From positions 1-7,092 of the forward strand of contig JAUVCJ010000118.1 of assembly GCA_030595765.1 (NCBI GenBank): a stretch of DNA of 7,092 bases. Reading direction: 5' to 3'. The position numbers and the translations under genes are program-made. The notes beneath the pieces were generated by a model. The model was not told where the DNA came from and did no database searches. It saw only the letters and a list, made by a program, of their open reading frames with translations. This DNA is from Thermoplasmatota archaeon. GTDB taxonomy: Archaea; Thermoplasmatota; Thermoplasmata; GCA-020350865; JAUVCJ01. Positions within the stretch are counted from its first letter, which is position 1; every line of letters begins with the position of its first letter. Below, piece after piece: positions 1 through 5,171 of the stretch.

Positions 1-185
1 CCATCAGCAAGGATAGGAACACACTTGTGTTGGGCATTCCAACTCCAAACAGGGGTGCCTTAGGGGTTGCCAGTGAGCTTGGGTTCAAGCCACTTCAGCA
101 GGTTCATGAGATGTACATAGGTTCTGTGTGGGATTGGGAAAGGCCAGAAAATATCATGGCTATAGCTTCTCTTCACATGGGATGA
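1..185 (+). CDS. GNAT-family N-acetyltransferase, C-terminal fragment (5' end outside window)
   Basis: The open frame starts at base 3, runs 60 codons and ends in TGA at 183-185; the start lies upstream of the window. Near the middle is PNRGALGVASELGF, which matches the GNAT motif-B pattern N-x-x-A-x-x-x-x-x-x-LGF that closes the acetyl-CoA binding fold. It is followed by MYIG and, at the very end, an ASLHMG tail. The layout N-x-x-A...LGF...MY-x-G...AS-x-x-x-G resembles the C-terminal GNAT half often labelled Acetyltransf_18. The family transfers an acetyl group from acetyl-CoA to a primary amine; the substrate cannot be read from this piece. The last few codons (CTT CAC ATG GGA TGA) are also the first member of the tandem array that fills the gap downstream. 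The next gene is convergent. Confidence 0.78.
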   Translation, partial: ISKDRNTLVLGIPTPNRGALGVASELGFKPLQQVHEMYIGSVWDWERPENIMAIASLHMG

Positions 186-369
186 AGATTCCATCTTAGT
201 GTTCTCTTCACATCGGTGATGAATTCAGCTTGATATTCGCTTCACATGTTGATATGTGTCCATCTAAGTGTTCTCTTCACATGGGGTGATGGATTCAGCT
301 TGGCATTCGCTTCATGTGTTGATATGTGTTAATCTAAGTGAGCGCTTCATATGGGGTGACGTATTCAGT
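163..369. repeat. Six-copy ~35-bp degenerate tandem array between convergent genes
   Basis: The core CTTCACAT (or CTTCATGT/CTTCATAT) starts at 171, 206, 240, 275, 310 and 345, giving spacings of 35, 34, 35, 35 and 35 bp. Two forms alternate: TCTTCACAT followed by a GGTGATG-like box and ATTCAGCTTG, and CGCTTCACAT followed by GTTGATATGTGT and ATCTAAGTG. Pairs of forms make a higher-order unit of about 70 bp: 191-259 and 260-329 agree at about 60 of 70 positions, with a partial third unit from 330. The last copy (AGCGCTTCATATGGGG) looks like a hybrid of the two forms. The array covers the whole 186-364 gap, overlaps the last codons of the acetyltransferase, and reaches the stop codon of the nuclease gene. 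In 244-258, CACAT and ATGTG can pair, but the second unit has lost this. The function is unknown; it may be slippage-born intergenic DNA. Confidence 0.85.
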
Positions 370-1594
370 CCAGTGAGATCGTCTCGCCTGGCATTGGCAT
401 GAGAACATCCATCTCCTTGTACAGGTCATCGGCCAGTGCTTGCCTGTTGTCGCTATGCATCAGAACCACCTGTTTAGGGGAGCAGCCATGAATGAATTCA
501 AGAAGCTCGCTGTGGCCTGAATGTGCTGAGAAATCAAAAGAATGCACAGTACAATCCACTTTTACCTCGTTGCCATCGATCAGTATTGTGCCTGTGTCGC
601 GCAATCTTGCTCCATTGGTCCCTTCCACCTGGTAGCCAGTCATTATTACGGCGTTTCTGGGGTTCTTTCTCAGGTGCTTGAGATAAAACAGAACAGGGCC
701 GCCCTCAAGCATCCCGCTAGTGGTGATAATGACATCAGCATCCAAGGCTTTCTCTCTCATCTTGGGGTTGGACACTCTATGCATCCGTCCTTTGGCCTTT
801 TTAAGCCTTTTTGGGTTCTCAAGGAACTCAGGGTGTGCAAGATATTGGCGTGTCATGGTGTTTCCCATTCCATCCAGCCAGATGTCTAGGCCACTGTTCC
901 TGAGCATGAGCATCATTTCCTGGGTCCTACCTACAGCAAAGGCCGGTATGATCGCCACCCCACCTCTATCCACAACGTTATGGACACAATCGAGGAAATC
1001 CTGCTGGTGCTGGTCTCTTTCTGGATGCTCCCTTCCGGCATAGGTTCCTTCTACCACAAGGATGTCGCAGTCCACTGGCTTGGCAGGTCCAACAAGGTTC
1101 GTGGTCGAGGTGTTGATGTCCCCAGTGAAGAGAAGCGTTTTCTCATCTCTTAATTCATACATCAAGGCTCCAGGGACGTGCCCTGCAAAATGGGTGACCA
1201 TCTCAAGTTCATCCAGCCAGAATCGCTCACCAACCCTTCTGGGCTGCATTGACCTTAGGCAGTTACTTATGTCTCCCTTCGTGAAAGGTTTTTGATAGCC
1301 CTGAATGTCACTTATTTTCAAGCTATCATGGTAGAGGACCTCAGCTACTCTGGATGTTAGGGAGGTGCAGTGGATCGGGGGCAAGTATTCATGGGTAAGC
1401 CAGGGCACCATGCCAGAATGGTCAAGGTGAGAGTGTGTGACTAGAACATGATCAACTGGCGGCGCAGGCATTGGATACTTGGGTGGCTTTGAAGGCAGGA
1501 TGCCGTACTCGAAAAGCAGTGTCTGATCCCTAGCTTTCAGAACCATTCCAAGGCAGCCTACCTGGTCAGCTCCTCCGAGAAATTGTATTTCCAT
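365..1594 (-). CDS. beta-CASP metallo-beta-lactamase ribonuclease, CPSF73/aCPSF2-like
   Basis: A 409-residue zinc nuclease of the family that cuts RNA 3' ends in archaea and eukaryotes. Numbered from the chosen start, motif 2 is HSHLDH (H54, H56, D58, H59), motif 3 is H139 in FAGH, and motif 4 is D159 in FTGD. The beta-CASP motifs are A at E182 (EGTY, where ESTY is usual), B at H358 (FSAHSGH) and C at H380 (LMHSD, where HGE is usual). TSGMLEGGP, diagnostic of the fold, is also present. All metal ligands are kept. The HSHLDHSG form favours CPSF-like over RNase J. There are no N-terminal KH domains, so it is not aCPSF1/FttA; the length fits aCPSF2. I chose the ATG at 1594 because AGGTGA lies 4 nt upstream and MEIQFLGGADQVG is where the family fold begins. 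An in-frame ATG at 1618 would add eight residues but has no ribosome site. It lies 46 nt after the KaiC-like gene and is probably co-transcribed with it. The natural RNA target is unknown. Confidence 0.9.
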   Translation of the reverse strand: MEIQFLGGADQVGCLGMVLKARDQTLLFEYGILPSKPPKYPMPAPPVDHVLVTHSHLDHSGMVPWLTHEYLPPIHCTSLTSRVAEVLYHDSLKISDIQGYQKPFTKGDISNCLRSMQPRRVGERFWLDELEMVTHFAGHVPGALMYELRDEKTLLFTGDINTSTTNLVGPAKPVDCDILVVEGTYAGREHPERDQHQQDFLDCVHNVVDRGGVAIIPAFAVGRTQEMMLMLRNSGLDIWLDGMGNTMTRQYLAHPEFLENPKRLKKAKGRMHRVSNPKMREKALDADVIITTSGMLEGGPVLFYLKHLRKNPRNAVIMTGYQVEGTNGARLRDTGTILIDGNEVKVDCTVHSFDFSAHSGHSELLEFIHGCSPKQVVLMHSDNRQALADDLYKEMDVLMPMPGETISLD

Positions 1595-1598
1595 ATAT

Positions 1599-1604
1599 TC
1601 ACCT
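1599..1604 (-). promoter_or_regulatory. Shine-Dalgarno site AGGTGA deciding the start of the beta-CASP nuclease
   Basis: On the minus strand AGGTGA is followed by ATAT and then ATG at 1594. The same context (an A-run, then ACAGGTGAA) precedes the transglutaminase-like gene at 5172, so this appears to be the local ribosome-site style. It lies inside the longer reading frame that begins at 1618 and argues against that start. Confidence 0.7.
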
Positions 1605-1640
1605 GTATTTTTTTGCATGAATTTGCATAATCTAGATGTA

Positions 1641-4025
1641 CTAAATGCCCAGAAATTTCAGCAGTTCCTGATAGCTCATGTGCTCACCAGAAGCAAGAAA
1701 TTCGTCCACATCGGCATCCGGCAGTTTTTCAAGCATTGAATCGAGAACTGGAAGCACAGAAGATAACAATATGATCACTCCCTCCAGCTCTTTAAGTCTT
1801 AGTCGCTCCTTTTTCAAGCGTCCCTGCTCTCGTTTAAAGCTGTCTACCATTTTTAGGTGCATTTTCTGTGATCTATCCAGCTCGGATATCCCTTCAGAAA
1901 TCTCTGTCTCTTTCCTTTCCATCCTGTTCTCCTTTTCCTGAAGTTCCTGGCGTAGCTTCATTGCCCTTGAATCGAAATCCTCCAGCTCCTTTCTTATCTC
2001 GGATATTCCCTCCTCAAGAGAGTTGTCCATTTCAGGGCTCGCAGCTGTTTTGGACCGCTGTCTGCGTTTTAGTATCCTTTCCTCAAGGTCTTTGAGCTTG
2101 CCCATGTGGTCGGAGAGCTCTGGGAGTCGGCTGGATTTCTCTGACATCCGTGTGATGTCCATGCTGCTACCTGTTATGCTGAAGGGAGAGTATAGTGCAA
2201 AATCCAAGTGAAATCTGGTAGGGATGAACAGCATGGTAGTTTCGCCCTTTACCTTTCTTATGTCAAAGAAACCGTCAAGGACATGGTGAAGAGAAGCCAG
2301 AATATCCGGGCTGTGCATGTTTCTCTCAACTAGGAAAAATCCAAGGGTTTTCTTGGATCGGAACATTGCTCGAAGTGATTGCAGAAAATCAAATATGGTC
2401 TCAAACTCTATGGATTGCAAGGCAGGGCTTAGGATATCAAGAACCGCTCCTGTCGGGTCTGTGTCCTTGGAGATCTCATTCAGATCGTTCAAGGAATTGT
2501 TCAGGCTTATGCCTAGATGTGTGAGGTCTTGAGAGGTGCGTGTAATATTTCCTTCGATCTCCATGTTGGATATTCTCTCGTTCTTCCATGAGTACCAATC
2601 CACAAAGCGTAATATTTCCTCATGGGAGCCTAGATCCACCCCAATTTTTGCCAGGTTAGATGAGAATTCTTCAGGGGACATTGTGGAAAGGGCAACAAGC
2701 ATTTGTTTCTCCTTTTGAAGGTGTTCCCTTATGAAATTGGATACAAAATGCTCCTTCTCCAGTCCTGGATCTCCCTCCACCACAAAGCTTGCTCCTCTGT
2801 CTGTCAGCATTTCCAAGAACTGTTCGAAGAACTCGGATGAATTACCCTCTGGCATCTTTGGGCCTGGCAGGCGACAAAACAATCTGTCCGATTCCTCTCC
2901 GAATTCCACTTGCTTGATCAACGGGTCTCTGGCAATATGGAAAGGGATGTACTCGGTTGCTTTGTAGGTGCCTGTTAGGTTCAACACCCCCAATTCCCTC
3001 TCGAATCTGAGCCCCTCCACCTCACGTTTGATATCAATGACACCGTCAAAGAGTTCGTGAAGCGTGTAGATCGCCTCACTCTTATGCATCCCAGTCTCCA
3101 GGGAGAACAGCGCGGTTATTCCGAATTTATTAAGCTTTGCAAGCAATTCTTTAATGAAGTTATACGAGGTTTCGCCATTGTAGGTCTTTAGGGATGAAAG
3201 TATGTTGACGATCATCACACCGCCGGGTCCAATCTCTTTAAGAGCCATGTTTGTAGCGATGGCAACGTTGGTCAGGTCTTGCGAGATGCGATAGATTGTA
3301 TCTTCGACATCGACATTGACCACCCTGCTGTGCTTGTGCGAGTACCAGTCCAGAACCAGCAATCTATTCTCTTTTTCTACCTTTGTCATATCAGTGCCGA
3401 GGAGCTCCAGGTCTGCCATCAATTCCTCAGGAGAATGCATCGATACAAACGCCAACCCTTTTTTACCCAGTGTGAGAGCATTAGCCAAAAACTTGTCCAG
3501 AATTAATTCTTTCTCGAACCCAGCAGGCCCCTGAACAAGTATGGCAGAGCCCTCTGGGATTCCACCATCAAATAGCTCGTCTAATCCCTTTACTCCAAAT
3601 CCCAGAAGGTTCTGGCGCTCTTCCTTTTCAGAGACCTCCTCAACCTCAAGGTCCATGCGCTCCTGCAGAACCTGTGGGAGGTAGTCTAATAGCTTTAATC
3701 TGGAGAATTCCTCTGAGCGTGTGGCTAAAAAGCCCTTTGCCTGGGGCACGATCTTTTCATCTACAGCCGCAGGTCCAACTATTACCTCAAGAAAATCCAG
3801 CACAGTCTTTAGCAAAATGCTAAGCCCAACAAGTGCCAGGTCTGGGGATGTTTCATCCAGCTGAACCATCATGTCATCGCCAATGTCCAGATCCTTGAGG
3901 ATCGGATGATCTTCTGCCTGCCTGCGAAGAGCAAGTATGATCTGGGGAGGATCCAGGTCGTCCTCATTGGACACAAGGATATAGTTTATGAACTCCTTGA
4001 AAAGAACAAGACTCTCATCTGACAT
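1641..4025 (-). CDS. Tandem KaiC/RAD55-like P-loop protein with degenerate ATPase motifs and C-terminal coiled coil
   Basis: A 794-residue cytoplasmic protein without signal peptide or membrane segment. Residues 1-135 are a helical N-terminal region. Two KaiC/RAD55-like domains follow, at about 140-365 and 375-620. The first opens with GVKGLDELFDGGIPEGS, typical of the family. Both P-loops are altered in the same way: GPAGFEKE (166-173) and GDPGLEKE (418-425) keep the lysine but replace the second glycine and the Ser/Thr of GxxxxGK[ST] with Glu. The Walker B acid is Asn274 (VNILSSL) in domain 1 and Asp530 (LDILSPAL) in domain 2. KaiC's catalytic Glu pair after the next strand is replaced by SMHSPEEL and STMSPEEF. 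Both halves share DWYS (226, 476), SQDLT (248, 498), MHS/MHK and LH-x-x-x-DG-x-x-DI. Residues about 640-745 are a charged coiled coil; the end, with LEKLP...DEFLASG and LLKFLGI, is helical. ATP may still bind, but normal hydrolysis is doubtful. The start is the first ATG after an in-frame TGA eight codons upstream; there is no clear ribosome site. Probably a scaffold or regulator. Confidence 0.82.
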   Translation of the reverse strand: MSDESLVLFKEFINYILVSNEDDLDPPQIILALRRQAEDHPILKDLDIGDDMMVQLDETSPDLALVGLSILLKTVLDFLEVIVGPAAVDEKIVPQAKGFLATRSEEFSRLKLLDYLPQVLQERMDLEVEEVSEKEERQNLLGFGVKGLDELFDGGIPEGSAILVQGPAGFEKELILDKFLANALTLGKKGLAFVSMHSPEELMADLELLGTDMTKVEKENRLLVLDWYSHKHSRVVNVDVEDTIYRISQDLTNVAIATNMALKEIGPGGVMIVNILSSLKTYNGETSYNFIKELLAKLNKFGITALFSLETGMHKSEAIYTLHELFDGVIDIKREVEGLRFERELGVLNLTGTYKATEYIPFHIARDPLIKQVEFGEESDRLFCRLPGPKMPEGNSSEFFEQFLEMLTDRGASFVVEGDPGLEKEHFVSNFIREHLQKEKQMLVALSTMSPEEFSSNLAKIGVDLGSHEEILRFVDWYSWKNERISNMEIEGNITRTSQDLTHLGISLNNSLNDLNEISKDTDPTGAVLDILSPALQSIEFETIFDFLQSLRAMFRSKKTLGFFLVERNMHSPDILASLHHVLDGFFDIRKVKGETTMLFIPTRFHLDFALYSPFSITGSSMDITRMSEKSSRLPELSDHMGKLKDLEERILKRRQRSKTAASPEMDNSLEEGISEIRKELEDFDSRAMKLRQELQEKENRMERKETEISEGISELDRSQKMHLKMVDSFKREQGRLKKERLRLKELEGVIILLSSVLPVLDSMLEKLPDADVDEFLASGEHMSYQELLKFLGI

Positions 4026-4072
4026 GGCAATGTTGCAAAGGGCTCAATCGAAGTTAAATCTTGCGCAGGTGG

Positions 4073-4103
4073 AAAAAATAACCGGGATCTATTCGCACCC
4101 CGG
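4073..4103 (-). promoter_or_regulatory. Hairpin followed by a U-run in the leader of the KaiC-like gene (possible attenuator or terminator)
   Basis: Read on the minus strand, CCGGG (4103-4099) pairs with CCCGG (4086-4082) across a 12-nt loop. Then comes TTATTTTTT, with six T at 4078-4073, about 48 nt before the ATG at 4025. A GC stem plus U-run has the form of an intrinsic terminator, and U-runs alone terminate archaeal RNA polymerase. If transcription starts near the CTATAAGA box, this lies in the leader and could attenuate the operon. If it starts at the nearer ATTTAA box, the element lies upstream of the transcript. The choice is not settled by sequence. Confidence 0.35.
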
Positions 4104-4256
4104 ACATTACTCTTCTTTGTGCCATAACGCTCTTATAGTCAAGAACCAAACATATAGGACTTTTAGAGAGTTCTTAACTATGTGTGGCACACGAGATCAT
4201 TTGCCCTAAATGATTTGTGAGCTACATAATAGCAGACATTTGAGCAGAGCCTAACC

Positions 4257-4301
4257 AGCATCGTTGCTCTTAGCATCGTTATCCTTAATATCGTGGATCC
4301 A
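4257..4301 (+). repeat. Three 15-bp direct repeats upstream of the UPF0173-like gene
   Basis: AGCATCGTT occurs at 4257 and 4272, and the variant AATATCGTG at 4287, each exactly 15 bp after the last. The tails GCTCTT, ATCCTT and GATCCA also resemble one another. The third copy overlaps TTAATATC, the best plus-strand TATA candidate. The repeats could be an operator array or local slippage. Confidence 0.6.
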
Positions 4302-4305
4302 CTTC

Positions 4306-4344
4306 CGGTCTATGGATTTGGTCGCAAGACCAATCCATGGATTG
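4306..4344 (+). promoter_or_regulatory. 17-bp RNA hairpin with GCAA tetraloop immediately before the hydrolase start
   Basis: The top of the stem is GGTC-GCAA-GACC (4320-4331), a GNRA tetraloop closed by C-G. The stem continues as ATGGATTT against AATCCAT with one unpaired U at 4317, then through U-G, C-G, U-A, two G-U and a C-G pair down to 4306/4344. That is 17 pairs, three of them G-U, with one bulge. It ends 6 nt before the ATG at 4351, a position where it could hinder or tune ribosome entry. As DNA the central ATGGATT...AATCCAT is also a good dyad for a regulator. If translation instead begins at the in-frame ATG at 4312, most of the hairpin lies in coding sequence. Confidence 0.6.
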
Positions 4345-4350
4345 AGTCCC

Positions 4351-4995
4351 ATGAGAATTCGCTGGCACGGCCATGACTGTTTCGAATTGGAAAGCGAGGG
4401 TGGAACCATTGTAGTTACCGACCCACACGATGGCAAATCCATCGGGATCGCGCCTCCCAGGGTAAAAGCTGACCTTGTGCTCATCAGCCATGATCATTTC
4501 GACCATAATTGCTCTAGGGTTGTGTCTGGGAATCGAACCAAGGTGATAAATTCATCTGGGCATAATGAACACCAGGAAATAAGGATGCTTGGCATTGATA
4601 CCTATCATGACCAAGAGAATGGGTTGAAGAGAGGAGGCAATATTGTGTTTAAACTATCCATGGATGGATTGAATATATGCCATCTAGGAGATCTGGGGCA
4701 TTCCCTATCTGCTGTCCAGTTGGAGGAGATAGGCAAGCTGGACATACTATTCATACCAGTTGGCGGGACCTTCACCATCGAACCCAATGATGCCTTCGAG
4801 CTTATCAATGCGCTCTCACCCAAGATAGCCATCCCAATGCATTACAGGGTGGGTGGCCTGTCCTTATCCATCAAACCTGTTGATGATTTTCTGGGATTCT
4901 TCAGAGAAGAGGACGTGGTCAGGGTGGGTAATGAGATCGAATTCCATCAGGAAGACCTGCCTGAGGGGAGGGAGATCTGGGTATTTTCCCTGTGA
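4351..4995 (+). CDS. Metallo-beta-lactamase-fold hydrolase, UPF0173/COG2220 type
   Basis: A 214-residue cytoplasmic zinc hydrolase of the Lactamase_B_3 group. The start MRIRWHGHDCFELES matches the first strand of the family, with its G-H-x-x-F motif. The metal site is read from HDHFDHN (H47, H49, D51, H52), H86 in TYHD, D114 in GDLGH, and the late H164 in PMHYR. TDPHDGKS and IPVGGTFTI are also typical of the group. All expected ligands are present, so an active enzyme is likely. The substrate is unknown: the family includes lactonase-like and other hydrolases that were named without assays. I placed the start at 4351 by family alignment. An in-frame ATG at 4312 would add MDLVARPIHGLSP and sits about 24 nt after TTAATATC, so a leaderless longer form is possible; a start at 4264 is unlikely. 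Neither site has a clear Shine-Dalgarno. The gene is divergent from the KaiC-like operon and appears to be single. Confidence 0.88.
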   Translation: MRIRWHGHDCFELESEGGTIVVTDPHDGKSIGIAPPRVKADLVLISHDHFDHNCSRVVSGNRTKVINSSGHNEHQEIRMLGIDTYHDQENGLKRGGNIVFKLSMDGLNICHLGDLGHSLSAVQLEEIGKLDILFIPVGGTFTIEPNDAFELINALSPKIAIPMHYRVGGLSLSIKPVDDFLGFFREEDVVRVGNEIEFHQEDLPEGREIWVFSL

Positions 4996-5012
4996 GTAAC
5001 GATCAACCAATG

Positions 5013-5068
5013 TATTACCCAGAACAATATACATTATTACCCAGGGCATTATCGATGGTATTATCCAG
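5013..5068 (+). promoter_or_regulatory. Three phased TATTAYCCAG elements, candidate activator or repressor array
   Basis: TATTACCCAG lies at 5013-5022 and 5035-5044, and TATTATCCAG at 5059-5068. The spacings are 22 and 24 bp, about two helical turns. The last copy ends 7 bp before the CTTATATA promoter box. Identical ten-base cores on the same face of the helix beside a TATA box suggest sites for a transcription factor controlling the transglutaminase-like gene; the factor is not identified. Confidence 0.6.
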
Positions 5069-5075
5069 AGTATCA

Positions 5076-5083
5076 CTTATATA
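5076..5083 (+). promoter_or_regulatory. Archaeal TATA box (CTTATATA) of the transglutaminase-like gene
   Basis: CTTATATA fits the archaeal TATA consensus well and is the strongest such box in the window. Initiation would fall near 5105-5108, leaving a leader of about 65 nt that ends in an AGGTGA ribosome site. In that leader TCGGCT (5119-5124) can pair with AGCCGA (5135-5140) across a 10-nt loop, a weak structure of unknown meaning. Confidence 0.65.
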
Positions 5084-5157
5084 CTGGCCTAGCCATAGAT
5101 GAGATTAGCCAATTGGGCTCGGCTTTCCAACATGAGCCGACATTAGTGTAAAAAAAC

Positions 5158-5163
5158 AGGTGA
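5158..5163 (+). promoter_or_regulatory. Shine-Dalgarno site AGGTGA deciding the start at 5172
   Basis: AGGTGA is followed by 8 nt and then ATG. A GTG at 5160 in the same frame lies inside this site, so the longer frame from 5160 is very unlikely to be the true start. Confidence 0.75.
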
Positions 5164-5171
5164 AGTCAATC

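Larger units (their letters stand above)
4026..4350. other. 325-bp divergent intergenic region with several regulatory-looking elements and no gene
   Basis: This region separates the divergent KaiC-like and UPF0173-like genes. I find no convincing coding frame in it; the short frames overlapping it lack family features. On the minus strand, TATA-like candidates are ATTTAA (4054-4059), about 31 nt before the ATG at 4025 and compatible with a leaderless start, and CTATAAGA (4131-4138), which would give a leader of about 85 nt. On the plus strand the best candidate is TTAATATC (4285-4292). The palindrome GTGTG-G-CACAC sits at 4182-4192. TGTGCCA (4118-4124) is repeated in inverted form as TGGCACA (4185-4191) and could be a paired operator. 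Other elements have separate entries. Confidence 0.5.

Noticed and set aside
163..369. CRISPR array
   Set aside because: The spacing is 34-35 bp in total, with similarity over most of each unit, so there are no unique spacers, and no cas genes lie nearby.
163..369. Repeat-coding peptide
   Set aside because: Periods of 34 and 35 bp are not multiples of three, and stop codons recur in the units.
365..1594. aCPSF1/FttA termination factor or archaeal RNase J
   Set aside because: It has no N-terminal KH domains and is too short for aCPSF1; its HSHLDHSG motif and overall layout fit CPSF-like proteins better than RNase J.
1641..4025. Circadian clock KaiC
   Set aside because: The catalytic Glu pair and canonical P-loops are missing, there are extra coiled-coil and N-terminal regions, and no kaiA or kaiB is seen.
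4306..4344. tRNA or known riboswitch
   Set aside because: It is a single simple stem-loop without further helices or any conserved riboswitch core that I recognise.
4251..4506. Minus-strand open frames opposite the start of the UPF0173-like gene
   Set aside because: They are antisense to a well-supported gene and to the direct repeats and hairpin, and show no family features.
5160..5171. GTG start for the transglutaminase-like gene
   Set aside because: The GTG lies inside the AGGTGA ribosome site that serves the ATG at 5172.
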